From: Viscum album
Lineage: Eukaryota; Streptophyta; Magnoliopsida; Santalales; Viscaceae
Assembly (NCBI GenBank): GCA_963277665.1
Contig: OY728143.1
Location: 532,800,394 to 532,864,393, forward strand
DNA: 64,000 nt
Direction: 5' to 3'
Of this stretch, positions 51,000 to 63,246 are shown one piece after another. The translations under genes were made by a program, and so were the position numbers. The number at the start of each line of letters is the position of its first letter. Position 1 is the first letter of the stretch. Below the pieces are notes generated by a model. That model did not search any database, was not told the DNA's origin, and saw nothing but the letters and a program-made list of their open reading frames with translations.

Positions 51000-51011
51000 T
51001 GGTATTAGAGG
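51000..51011 (+). other. Primer binding site of element D
   Basis: TGGTATTAGAGG matches 10 of 12 bases of the initiator-Met PBS TGGTATCAGAGC and lies 3 bp after the LTR end. Confidence 0.8.
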
Positions 51012-52140
51012 AAGATTGGTACAAACCATGGATAGTTGATTTATATTAACACATATTAAAGAACATTACACTAAGATAGACATTGTGGATTAATATATTA
51101 GAAAATCCAAAATTTTTTGATGTGTAAAAATTATGTGGTTTTGTAAAGAAATACATCCATGTCTGGATACGAGAAAGTAGAGGCATATCTTGAATGAATG
51201 TTCATAAGAGTGAAAACACAAAAAATATATTTTTGGGCTTGGCCTGGGTTATCCAGGTACAAGACAACGAGCCTTGATGAACTCATGGTCAAAAAACACC
51301 AGAGGGATAGGATTAGCACAATTAACATTTTATTTACATGTCATTATGAAGGATTTATTAGTAAATAAATCCTGATTTTTTATTATTATTATAGAGTATA
51401 TTCATAAACATTTCAATTTACATTATATATTTTACATGTTTGGAATTATAGATTGTGATTCATAAACATACCTACTGTATTCTATTGTTTATAAATCATG
51501 CCCAGTAGATATAATGGGAACTCCTATAATACACATGAACTGAAGAGTACAAATGATCATATCATTCATGGCCTTATGCCAACATTTAAAAGGGAAACAG
51601 TCTCAATAATTTTCTCATCATATATAAAAATAGTATCATGTGATAAAAAGAAAAGTAAAGATTTGTCTTAGTCCTATGGCTCTGAATGGAAGCCCAGAAA
51701 GAAGAGGATAGTAGAGAAAAATATTGATAATGGGTATAAGGTAAAGAAGGATATACCCTAATGTAATAACTTTGTAAAGAATCACCTTGGTAAATTCTTG
51801 ACGGAATGATAGTTTGTTATAAGTGTGTAGAAAAAGGACCCCAATTATGTGATTTTATGGGTAAAAAATGTTTCAAATGTACAATTCTTCATCTATAAGG
51901 GGTTGGTACACTACGCGGATCAAGGTCCCAATTATTAGAATATATCCCAAATGATGCTATTGGAAAATTATCAATTTTTGATACTACCACAGATGATGAA
52001 GAATAATTATAGTACTTATATTTATATTTGTTAAATATGTCATTTGAGGGTTGTATAAATGATGTACTGTTTATATTAATTATGAAAATAATTATCAATT
52101 GTACTGCAGTACTATATCATTGGTGATTAGAGATTATATG
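51012..52140 (+). pseudogene. Element D gag relic, possible protease start
   Basis: The upstream 780 bp are stop-broken. A double knuckle can be read from 51815: CYKCVEKGPQLC, then CFKCTILHL; the His of the first is Pro and the second lacks its last Cys. About 200 bp later, LIMKIIINCTAVLYHW (about 52077-52125) aligns loosely with the I-D-S-G-A-T-H-S-F loop of gypsy protease. Nothing further in the interior resembles pol. This organisation fits a gag-bearing, pol-less element. Confidence 0.5.
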
Positions 52141-53364
52141 GTATAATGAAAAGTGAATAATCAGCTTGTTAAACGTTTTTTTAAATACATGGCTGATGTA
52201 ATGATAAACCTAAATGAGTTCTTGATACTGAGTTAGTTATTTTTGGAAACAGAGATGGTTGATTTAGATAAATTATATAGGATATTCTTGACTACCTTAC
52301 CGCTGCTTATTTGGTGGTTTATTCCATCATTGTTGGAGTATTCAAGATTTTTTATGTAAGGAAAATATCTAGTACTCTATAAGAAATAAGGGAGAATGAC
52401 TTTAATCAATATGGTTTTATTGTAATTCATAGTGTTGCCATTTTTTAAGAGAATACATGATGATTGTACTCACATGTTATTAGGTGAAAAAATAGATCTT
52501 CATTATTTTATGTTGACCATCCTTATAAATTTTGGACTACGAGTTTGGGAAAAAGTATGTAGGATATGTCTAAATGTTGGAATGGATTAAGATGGAAATT
52601 GAATTCTATGGTTTATGTTTAAAATATTTCATAAGATTAATGTTTTATTTTTTATAAAACAGACAACCTGAATTTCAGGAGACAACCAATTATTACCGGC
52701 AAAGCTGCAAGACTAGAGCTCTCAACCAAAGAGGGACAAGGGTACATCAACTACCACTGGCCTATGTGATATCAATTTTTTTATAATGTATTTTTTTAAT
52801 TTATATTGCATATGAATATTAAATTAATTTTTTAAAAAGTTATTTGATTAGGATAAATAGAAAATTTTTTATTTATATTATCTATTAGAGTAAAATATGA
52901 GTTTGTGGTAGAAATTATTTAAAGGATTTAACTCTACTTGTCAACTATTTCTCTCTTATTATATGGAGAAATTTTTTCATAATATTTAGGAGAGGATAAT
53001 ATAACCAAAAATATTTTATCATAATTCATTATGTTTTGATGAACCAATGATATTTTCAGCCATCATAGATTTATGGATTTGAGGCCCTTAGTTTTGTATT
53101 AATTGTTCACTTGTTTTTCATTGATTACCTAAATTACTACCTATAACATTTATGGTTTACCTCCAATTTTGCGTCTCAAATTTCACCTATGTTCTCCAAT
53201 TCAAAATCATAATTTTTTGTGATTATTTATTTCCAATTCCCTCTTACTATGATTAAATTGTATTAACCCTATTCCCATTATGGGTTTTCTACGATGGTAT
53301 TTTCTATTTTTATCCTTTTATTTTCGATGAACAATTTCCGATTTCAGGGAAGAAATTTATTAAA
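52141..53364 (+). other. Element D interior without recognisable pol
   Basis: AT-rich 1.2 kb between the protease-like trace and the PPT. Apart from the GC-richer island at 52663-52766 I see no coding signal. Confidence 0.5.
52663..52766 (+). other. Exon-like island of balanced base composition
   Basis: About 104 bp stand out from very AT-rich flanks. On the plus strand they follow TTTTATTTTTTATAAAACAG, a U-rich tract ending in AG, and end near ATG|TGATAT. Two plus-strand frames are open throughout; one reads NLNFRRQPIITGKAAR, then STKEGQGYINYHWPM. I recognise no protein. It could be a captured host exon, part of a host gene whose introns are filled with repeats, or an unrelated insert. CCTGAATTTCAGG at its start is a short palindrome. 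Confidence 0.3.
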
Positions 53365-53377
53365 TATGGGGATAATA
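53365..53377 (+). other. Polypurine tract of element D
   Basis: TATGGGGATAATA directly before the LTR start TGACACCCC; the position corresponds to the tracts of A and C, with a few pyrimidine changes. Confidence 0.65.
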
Positions 53378-55487
53378 TGACACCCCAATATTTCATTGTA
53401 TGTTATATAATTAAATGAATTAAATATGTTATGTTTCACGCAACACTGACTTGGATTGTGTTATATGCAATATTGAGTTTCTGCGAAACAACACATTAGT
53501 ATTATAATTATTTAAATCATATATTTGTTTATCAATTATATTTTTGTGATGTTAATAGTAAAAAATAAATTTTTATTGTTATTACAAATTTTTCACTAAA
53601 TAAAACAAATTTATAATGAGAAGAATATGTTTTGTAATAATAATAATATATTTAATAAAAATATTTTCTTAAAATAAGTACTTTTTATTTTCTTTTGTGA
53701 ATAATAAAAAAATTAACATTAAACACTCCAAGAAATTTAATTTTGTAAAAAAAAAATCATTTTTGGATTATGAATATCGAAATGAACATAGGGTGATTTT
53801 TTTTATTTTTATCAAAACATAAATGTTTTAATGAATTTTGAAAAATAATGCTTAGTACATCAAAACCGACATTGTATTTAAATAATTACTGTTTTTTAAA
53901 ATTATATTTGAAAACCAATATAGATAGATAATACCTATATTAGTCTAATGTAATTCATTGGAGTCATTTTATAATATGATTGGATATATAAAATTTTATT
54001 TAATTTTTTAAAGTCTTTACCCACCTTCTAGGAACGATAGATAGTTTTCATAAAATGAAATTTTTACCACTTCTGTGGATTGTATTTCAGAAATATGAGT
54101 GGAATAGTTGAAATAAGTAATTAAAATGTGGTTCAATAGGATGAAAATAATTTTTGGTGAATATTAACTTTTGATTATTATTTACCATGATTAAAAGGAA
54201 ATTTTGTAATTATACGTAAATATGATCTCATAATAACCCTAACACGTGTCCGAATTCTATTGAAAAAGTGTTTTTCAAACAAAATAAATCTTATTAGTAA
54301 ACTATGATCCTCTTTGATCTACTTATATTAGATTTGGACTATTAATATTATTTCATTTAAAGAATAATTTAATGTGTTAAATTAAATTGTTCATAACTAA
54401 ATCATTTTTAATATAGTGTTATACATAAGATAAACCGAACTATAAAAATTTATTATAAATATAAAAATATTTCCTAAATAAAGTTATTTTATTTTTTATT
54501 TTTTATCATTATATAAATAATTTTATTTATGACATAATGATGATGCAGTAATTAAATTATTAATCAATGATTAATATATATGATATTATAAATATAAATA
54601 TAAATGTAAATTGAGATTTTTGATAAATTAAAATAATTTTATAGATCAATATGACATATTAGAAAAAATTTAATATATTTTTTCAATGTAATCATATTTT
54701 TTGACTTTCAAAAGAACTAAATTCTAAATAGTGTCAAAATAGAGATAAATGATTTTTTAAAACAAATACTATTTTATTACTTGATATAAAATTCGTAAAT
54801 ACATAATGATCATAAAAAGAACTTATATAAGGTTATATATATCAATAATAAACCACTAAGGTTTATCATGGTTTTTTATTGTATGTTTTTCAATCGTTTA
54901 TTATAAAAATAAAAGAATACATGGTAATAGTGATACCACTTAACCAAGAGTTAAATATAAGAGATATGGTTAATATGGAGACCTAAACATGTCTAAATCT
55001 TATTGGTTGATAGGATTTCGACCCAAACCCACCTTAGCTTTGATATAAATCCATTTGGATTCATTTTAAACTGAACAAATTTTATAATAAAATTAATATT
55101 TCCAGTATTCTCCTAGACTGACCTTCACCTCTTTCATAAAAGGGTACATCCCATTCTCTCAAAATCCCCCATACAATGAAAATTTTCTTGTCCAACCCCT
55201 ATCCAAATATCTTCCCAAAGACCCTCACATGAACCTAGTTTCCATAAATTGATCAGAAAGCAATCCAATGGAGCCCTTTTGATCAAATCAAAATGAAAAC
55301 AGATGAAAAAGCGAATATAATTTCATCACCACTTTCAATGATATTTTCTCCTTCCACTTCAACTTTCATTTTTGTTTACATACCAAAAGAATAACTATAA
55401 TACCTTATAAATACCAGTATTTCATTATAAATATGGTACTACTATATTCATTATTCTATCCATCTTATCAATCACAATGTCACCTTA

Positions 55488-55503
55488 CGTACGTACGTAC
55501 GGC
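55488..55503. repeat. GTAC tetranucleotide run
   Basis: TTACGTACGTACGTACGG in the D 3' LTR, at the place where LTR A has CGCGCGTGCGTACC (6721) and C has TCTACGTATGACC (31953). Confidence 0.7.
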
Positions 55504-55994
55504 TTACCATCTCCACGTCATGGTGTAGTTTGTTATTCAACACATCATTATTTTCATGGGTATAATAATGGTTAAAATTGAGTTAAATAATAAGTAAAAC
55601 ATGTAAATTATTCTTTATATATGATATAACATCTAATTATATATTTCTTTACAATTAATTGAATGATATTGTTACTCGTGTGTACGTTTGAATTATAGTC
55701 ACCACGAATGTAATAAGATTCATTTCTACTTTTTAACAATTCAAGAATAATTTTCATTTTATGAATAAAAATATTTTTTAATTACATAATATCATTTTAG
55801 ATAAGAATTTAACACATCTTATAAATATCATGCATAACTAACATAACAAAACATATAATGGAAAATGAATCAGTTAACACCTGAAACAATGATACTATTG
55901 AAATATTATTATCAACACAATATTATAAGATCATATATGATATCATATTTAAGTATATTGTTCTTGTATAATTTAACAAAAATGATTTAACTAT

Positions 55995-57045
55995 TTTAAA
56001 TGAAATTAAAAAACCTTAAAACACATCCAGTAGATAACTTTATACAAATTTGTGGAATTTCACTCTACTCCATCTGTCTATTGTGCCATCAACATAGGGA
56101 GGATGTGGATCATCTCTTTCTTAGCTGTACAGCTACCTCAGTAATGTTGAATTTAGTTTCTGTATTTTTAATGTTTTTTACCTCATGATAACTCAATATG
56201 TGATTTCATATAAAGATGTTCTTCTTTTAATTTTCATCGTGGGTATGGAATCTCTTTCAGACTACTATGAAAGATCTTATTCATATCATATGGTGTACTA
56301 GGATAAAGGCATTTCATGAATTGTAGATTTTTCGGGTTAGTGCTACATTTTTAGGCTTTATTTCTACTTTTTGTGAGAGTTAAATGTCAAGAGGTACATT
56401 TTATCATAACTCCATGCCTGATTTATCTGTTCTCATTCGGATTGGGGTCATAGGAAAATATCATCCACTCTTTGGCACAATTGAAGTTGTATGGCATGCT
56501 GCTTTTCGTGGTTGAATTAGGATCAATTTTGATAGAGTTTCAAGGGGTAATCTAGATCCATCTAGAATTGGTGTTAAATTTATGAATTATCAAGGTTATA
56601 ATCTTCATTGTATTTATAATTCATGATGTATTGTCTATACCATTTACGAAGAAATTCATTTAATTATTATGGCGGTTGAACATGTTGGACAACAGGGTTA
56701 GAACATGACTTGGATCATGTGTGACTCTACCATAGTGGTGCTTACCATCCAATTATGTAAAATAAATATCTCTTGGAAGATCACTAATTAGATGATAATA
56801 TTACAAGAGTTTCTATACTCAAGGAAGTATGTTTCCACTCATGTTTATAGAGAGGAAAATCCTTTATTTGAAGGACTTTTCGACAAATGTGTAAATGGAC
56901 ATGTTTTTTATTTGGTTGATCATGTTTCAGGTGATCTGCTTCCTCTTTTTAAGAAGGATCATTGTAAATATTCTTCCAGTTGAATTTTTATTTTTTCATT
57001 ATTTTTTATAAAGGGATCATGATTCTCTAGGAAAGGTCTTAGTAT
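55995..57045 (+). pseudogene. LINE ORF2 tail (zf-RVT and RNase H-like domains) inserted in the D 3' LTR
   Basis: This block is absent from the 5' LTR. It begins with a zf-RVT type finger, ICLLCHQHREDVDHLFLSC (about 56072-56128), the zinc-binding end of plant LINE reverse transcriptases. After a broken spacer, an RVT_3-type RNase H follows: IRINFDRVSRGNLDPSRIG (about 56520-56575), CDSTIVVLTIQLC (about 56723-56760) and THVYREENPLFEGLFDKCVNG (about 56838-56900). Stops interrupt all parts. No clear poly-A tail or target duplication is seen, though TTTTTATTTTTTCATTATTTTTTATA near 56985 is T-rich. It was inserted after D integrated, or was lost from the 5' LTR. Confidence 0.75.
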
Positions 57046-57084
57046 GTCATAAGAAGCATATCATCAACTAAAGAAAACTACAAG

Positions 57085-58731
57085 GTAAGTGGTTTTCATC
57101 TCACTTCTTATTCCAGAGAGAGTCAGGGTATATTTCCACTATTTCCCTACGCATAGTGTATGTATAGCCCATTATAAAATTATTTGTGTAATAGATGTTA
57201 ATTTATGGGTATTTACATCATCAATGTCTGATCTTTATTTCATGCGGTGTATGTTTTGTATGTTAACATATCAGTAAGGGAATTACATATTTCAATTTCA
57301 ACTTATTAGTGTAGTACACATAATTCGTTGATTATTTTATTCCATGATTATGTGTGAAGTTAATATTTAATTATAAATATAGAAATAAACACTCCCCTTT
57401 GCATAGAAATAATTTTGATACACATATTCACCTCGTTGGTAAATTCTCAACACATCTATATGATCTTGATAAGAGTAATCTTAACTCAATTTCCATTCAT
57501 TGAGATAAACATCCATCTCATTGGTATTGTTTTTACAAGAATATGTGTGATTGTAATCTGATTGATTTACACTTAATATCCAATAATATTGAGTTTATTT
57601 ATATTTTTACCACATAATAATGTCATTGATTATTCCTCAACCTATTGATATGGTCATTATAAGAGATTTCATCTCAATTTACATTCCACTGAGGTTTATG
57701 TTTTATTATGTACCTATTAATTTTTAAATGGTGTATATATTGTAATTTGACATAGTATATCATTAATAAAATTATGATCATGATATTATAGGGTTTCTAT
57801 TACCTAAATTACTTTTATTCAAGAATCTATTATTTGGGTAAGAACTCTAACTAATATATCAATTTAAAGGATTTAATCATTTATTCTTCTAAATATTTCT
57901 CATTAATGTCAATTTTTTAAAAATGGTGAAATGAAAATTTTAATATGGACATGAATATTTTAAAATTAAAATTCCTTTAAATGGTTTCAATTTCCCATGG
58001 TACACTTTGATTAAAAAAATATCTTTCTATCATTATTCTAGATAAATAGTGATACATATAAATGATTTAAAATTTTTTGGATATTTCATTCAAACAGTTT
58101 AAATGATTATTTTTAACTATGTCAATATCCATCATTTTTCTTGATTGTAGTTGATTTATTATTATAAAAACATTCATATTGTATTGAATTGTTTCTTATT
58201 TACTATTGAAGTGATATTTTTATACCATTCATAGTTTGTAGTTAAAATGATGACATTTTGTAAGCATGTTTTAAAATGAATGTTTATATTTTGATTCAAC
58301 ATTTTCATATGAGGAATGACTTATACTAAGTATGTCACAGGTGGATCCCACTAAAGATCCTCAATGCATAGGTAGGTCTCATGGCACAATATAGTGTCTA
58401 TGAAGAAGGCCTTGATAAAATCTTATTTGTAGTCATGACCAATGTCCTTGACTATGTGGTTAGGATATCCAGAATTATGCAATCCATCACATAGAAATTG
58501 GCTATCAATATTATAATTGAATATTGGATGAGTAGAATATCCATGTGAATATGTAAATGGAATTAATTGATTTATCTTTGCCATGTTATTATGATTTTTA
58601 TGTCTATAAGGATTTTTCTTCATTCTTATACATGGTCATAAATATTTATGATTTTCTATGAATGTTTTCGAAATATTATTATCCTTACTGAGCATCTGAG
58701 ATCACCCCTTTCTATGTTATATTTTTTCAAG
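57085..58731 (+). other. Predicted leader intron copy in the D 3' LTR (1647 bp)
   Basis: Donor TACAAG|GTAAGTG and acceptor TTATATTTTTTCAAG, AG at 58730-58731. Both ends align with the 5' LTR intron. Confidence 0.5.
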
Positions 58732-58968
58732 TATGTGAAGATGTATATTAAGAAAGAAAAGAAGGGATATTACTAGGGAGATGAATGTTTTCAAAGGAGA
58801 CACAATATTTTTGTTTTTTGTCGCATAATGTAATGTAAAACTAATGTTTCTATCTTGTACATCCAAGACTTTTAAACTGATCGATCTTTCAGATTTTGAT
58901 CCCTTGTGATCAGCCTAATGTTATGTAAGAATGAACTGACACCAGGTAACTCGGGTCAGGGCATTACA

Positions 58969-58973
58969 AAAAC
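58969..58973. repeat. Target site duplication, right copy (element D)
   Basis: AAAAC directly after the D 3' LTR end ATTACA; compare AAGAC at 46460-46464. Confidence 0.6.
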
Positions 58974-59920
58974 CAATAGAGGTAGACAAACAGAGATCAC
59001 TTTTAAATTTCATCATTTGATGTTCACCAGTTCTGGTGCAGATTATTCGAACACATTGAAAGATATTTGTCATCAACAATACAAAGGATTGCGCCAAAGA
59101 ATATTGAGATTGGATATATGAAGTACGAAAATGTGTCACCAGATGGGATAAATATGAAAGGATTTTTAGAATATCTAAAACATGATGATGGTCGATCAAT
59201 GTCCATGGAATTGAAATAATACCAATACATACCATATATGAAATAAAATGCATGGATAATAAGAAATAATCATAGCATGATGTGGTTGCCAAAATTATGA
59301 CTAATATTCCAGATCACAATGGGATATGTATCATTGATATTTAATGCACCACCCATATGAATGGATGCAAGGACCTTGAGATTGGAAATGGGAATTGTAA
59401 ATCCGGTATCATAATATTTGGAAATTATGAATGGTTAAATATTATTGGATATGGGAAATAATGTTTGGGGAAAAAGACTTGAGAATTGAATATGTATTTG
59501 TATTTCATGTTCTTAGTCAAAAATTCTTAGGCATCTGTCAATTGTCTGGATCCCAAAAATCCATAAGCTCTTCCAAAAAATTATGTGCCATCACATTAAA
59601 ATAAAGTGATGTTTTATTATAGGGAAAGCATTCCAAAGAAAATCTCTACAACATGGGTTGGGAATATGATATATTATTCCTAAAAAAGGAAATAAAATAA
59701 AATATGTTATGGAATATACATCTTGTCAACATGAGCCAAATTTCCGTGGAATATGTAAATAAATATGATTATACTCGAGATATCCGTATATTAACACATT
59801 ATCGTACACATACATGTGACTCCTACTAATAAGAGAAGATCATTTGAATGAATTATACAATAAAAGAGAAAGATAAACAAGATTTCAAGAGAAGGATTTT
59901 ATTGATGTGTGTGGACTATT
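58974..59920 (+). pseudogene. Copia protease and integrase N-terminal relic
   Basis: This continues the copia element after D. The protease active-site region reads CIID-I-stop-CTTHMNGCKDL (59330-59390), where copia has D-S-G-C-T-x-H-M-T-G; the Ser is Ile and the Gly codon is TAA. GIIIFGNYEWLNIIGYGK follows at about 59412-59465, a recognisable copia protease segment. Further on, VNKYDYTRDIRIL (about 59754-59790) resembles V-D-D-Y-S-R-x-x-W-V of the integrase core. Frames are heavily broken. The relic fades where LTR F starts. Confidence 0.65.
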
Positions 59921-60134
59921 GTTTCCCTCCATTTTCAACCATTAAAATTACATAACTTTTTGAAAATACTTAAACATTATATAAACAGATGCCCAAATAC
60001 CATAGTTTTTATTGTGACTCTGGAAACATGGAAACCTAAACACCAAAACATATGTGAGATACATCATCCCCTAATAGGTTCTCTATGACTATAAATCTTC
60101 TTATAGATATCAATTAAATTGCATATAATCATAT

Positions 60135-62452
60135 CTAAGGGGAAGGGAAACCGAAAAGGAGTGAGCTGAAATGCTCAGCATGGGTAAACAAGGGAGCCAA
60201 GTAAGCATAAAAAATAGTATAAGGGTATGAGAAAAAGATCATATAAATAGAATATAACATATTTCAAATCAACGATCATAACCAAATTAATCGAATATAT
60301 ATTGGTAGTTCAAGAGATATGAATCATATGAAATAAAGTGAATAATCCATGGAATCATAAAATATGAATAAGATATGGAATTTTAGAAATCACATGCGAA
60401 TATATTAACATACATTTTATATAAGGAATCGCTCCCAATAGCATTTATGAAATATGGCTTCACTCCCCATACCATCATAGTTGTTGAGGGTCAAACACAT
60501 GAACATAACAGTAGAATGATTTCACCCCTTATATTATCTTACTAGTTGTGGTTCACTCCAATAACCATCATAGGAGTCATGGACAACCCCAAGTCCATCA
60601 AAGTTTATCTAATGATATATAAAAATATACCCAATGTATTGGAAGTAGATATAGGTTCTACCTTTCACATACATATATAATATATTTATGTGCCACAAGA
60701 TCATAAATAATCATATCATAACCCATGAAATGAAAACTGGATCATAAACATGTAAACATATCTCAACCAATGGAAAATGTAATAGGTTTAATTATTTTTT
60801 CATCATAAGTAAAACCCATAAAAGGGAAACATATTTCATATACATATAGCCCATGAAGGATAAATTAATATCATAATCAACATAACATTAATCACAACTC
60901 ATTCATAGAATGTAAATGAATTGATACATTAGATAATTTCCTAGAATGGAATGTATGACATAAATATATGTCATCTTAGATGGAATGTAATTGGAAATAC
61001 TATCTAAAATTATTTCATTAGGAAAAATGAAATATTGTATTAAAAAAAAAATTAATACATAAAACCATATGAAAATAATTTTCTTAGAAAACACATTGAA
61101 ACATATAAAATCATGTTGAAAACCTTTTTCATTTATAACATATATTATAAAATTAAAATCATTTTAAAATCCGTATTCATTGAAAGCTCATTGAAAACAT
61201 ATAATAAGAGATTTAATATGTTTTTAAAATCATTGTTCTTCATAACATATAAAAGAAGATTCAAAGAATTTTGAAAACCATTTTTCTTGAAAACATTGAA
61301 AATTAGCTTGACAATATTTTGAAAATCATTATTCATGAAATCTTATATAGGAAGCATGAAATGTTTTTGAAAAAAAAAATCATGATAAAAATATAAAATA
61401 ATCTTACAAAAAAAATTAAATGATTTTTCATAAATCTATTAAAATAATGATGAAATCATTTTGAAAACAATTTCTTTGAATTTTTTTTAAATAATTTAAA
61501 TATATATTAAAAACAATTTACCTTAAAAACATATAAAATATGTTTGAAAAAATTTTGATTTCAATTTTTCTTGAAAAAATAATGTTAAAATATTTTCTAA
61601 AATACAATTATTTTAAAAATGATAATGATTCTTCAAATGAATGATGGGGGGTAAATCCATACATATCGTACAGGGTTAAAATAACATTATTTTTGCTTGG
61701 TTAAAAAAATTAGAAATGTTACTTGATTGTAAAGTGATTATAATATACCATTTAAAATATTGTTAAATTAGAAAAGGAAACCAATTTATTTTAAATCATA
61801 TTGGATAATGGTATAATATTCATGAAAACCCTTTTTAGAAAACATTGATTTCTAACGGAATAATAGTTAATTGAAGGCATTCCTAAAACCACGTTCATAA
61901 CAATATAATGTATGAAAGAGTATAATATGGTTCCAATAAAATAGTCTATCATAAAATAACATAAGATTCAAAATATCATGAATATTCTTGAGATATGTAT
62001 CATGATATATTATCATGTGATTCCTGAAGATAAACAATCTCGGAAAGTGATGAGATTCACTTTATGAAGTATCACAACATGGTAACACGGGATCATGCAC
62101 TCTATTTAAGAAAATTAATTTACATTAATATTCATATATCATTAAAATAAATAGATTATTTATATTACTTGTCAATTGTTTGTAAATACTTCCCAATGGA
62201 GAGTTTAGTTTCATAAAAAAACATTAATCTCAGAGAAGGAAAATAGAGTCAAAATTGTTTTACCAATTTGGTAAATATTTTAAGTTACACCACATGAAAT
62301 AAGGATCATAAAATAAGAATTGGAATACCCAAATATTTTGGTACAATATACATATAAAAAATCATTGTCATTACATACACCACACAATAGGAAAAGGTGG
62401 CAAGAAGAGCATGGATCTCATAGAAATTTGATGTGTGATGAAATCCCCTTAC
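60135..62452 (-). other. Predicted leader intron in LTR F (2318 bp)
   Basis: On the minus strand, donor ACAAA|GTAAGGGG at 62452 and acceptor TTTCCCTTCCCCTTAG ending at 60135. The length agrees within 2 bp with the C 3' LTR intron although the interior sequences have drifted. Confidence 0.5.
61040..61640 (-). repeat. 48-bp-period repeat array in LTR F
   Basis: On the minus strand the frame 61336-61145 shows a 16-residue repeat: NNDFQNIVKLIFNVFK, KNGFQNSLNLLLYVM and KNNDFKNILNLLLYVF. That periodicity corresponds to 48 bp and matches the array in the C 3' LTR. It is inside the predicted intron, so I do not treat it as coding. Confidence 0.65.
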
Positions 62453-63238
62453 TTTGTTTATTGACTTTATATGTACTTTCACAAGCATCCAGTATAATGA
62501 ATATTACATTTTTATTCATATTTTAAATAAAAATATTCTTCTTAAATTATAAAATATATGGTTTGACTATTACCTTATATTATGCACATGTTAACGTTCA
62601 CATGTTAATGTTTCACTTCAAGAAAAAATCACATTGTTCATTGCATGTGTATTAATGTTTTACTTATTTAGTACTTAAATATATATCATGATTCAATAAT
62701 ATAAACCATGATATAAATATAAGGAATATAAATTATATTTTTATTATAATAATTGATATATTACATGGTTAGGAAATTTAATAAACTGTTATGTGAGATA
62801 ATAAGTTGTACATACAAATGAATGTTGTTTTTGTCGTTATTGTCAAATTGAATGAAAGAATTTAAATAAAATATGTATATATATTTATATATATATATTC
62901 TAAATAAATTATAAATATTTTATCATATATATCATAAAATATCATTAATATTATCCCTAATATATTCTATGTTGTGTGTGAAAAAATCACAACACTATTA
63001 TGTCATAGTCCACACTTCCTCAGACAGGATTATCATATTAACACAAAATGAAACGAAATGATAAATCTGTAGTAAAAGAAACAATGAACACAAATACATA
63101 TTGAATATAATATATGACATATATAAATAAAGTTTCCTTTATATTTGACACCATGGTTGGTGGTAGAGTGGAAATGAAGAATCATCGTTTTGTGAGTTAG
63201 TAGCTCACCGTATAGAGAAGCAATATGTTCAACATCCA

Positions 63239-63246
63239 TTATATAG
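63239..63246 (-). promoter_or_regulatory. TATA box of LTR F
   Basis: Minus strand CTATATAATGG after CATGCACCT; about 0.8 kb before the donor, as in D (0.9 kb). In the C 3' LTR this site is mutated. Confidence 0.5.

Larger units (their letters stand above)
46465..58968 (+). mobile_element. Ty3/gypsy element D, large LTRs, no pol
   Basis: Two LTRs of 4533 bp and 5591 bp (about 4.54 kb without the LINE insert) enclose a 2380-bp interior with PBS, gag knuckles, a possible protease relic and PPT. I find no RT, RNase H or integrase. The LTRs are about three-quarters identical by eye over their first 170 bp, so the insertion is ancient. It lies in a copia element. Confidence 0.85.
53378..58968 (+). 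repeat. 3' LTR of element D, with LINE insert
   Basis: It starts TGACACCCCAATATTTC and ends GGTCAGGGCATTACA. It aligns with the 5' LTR along its length, apart from an extra 1.05 kb at about 55995-57045. Donor (57085) and acceptor (58731) are kept; TATA is CATAAA. A run of four GTAC units lies at about 55489-55500, where the partner has CATGCATACATACAG. Confidence 0.87.
42900..59920 (+). mobile_element. SIRE/Maximus-type Ty1/copia element, split by element D
   Basis: The pieces in order are LTR-like DNA, a PBS (44651), gag (44770-46464), element D, then protease and integrase relics (58974-59920). The gag and protease sides join logically if D is removed, and a near-matching 5-bp duplication (AAGAC / AAAAC) flanks D. 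The copia element is cut on the right by the LTR F near 59920, so RT, RNase H and the 3' LTR are not seen. Confidence 0.7.

Noticed and set aside
52990..53020. Another PPT plus LTR start (AGGAGAGGATAA followed by TATAACCAAAAATATTTT)
   Set aside because: Similarity to the D LTR start stops after about 18 bases, and the true start with full-length alignment is at 53378.
58921..59292. 123-codon minus-strand frame
   Set aside because: It spans the D LTR end and the copia pol relic in antisense and changes context midway.
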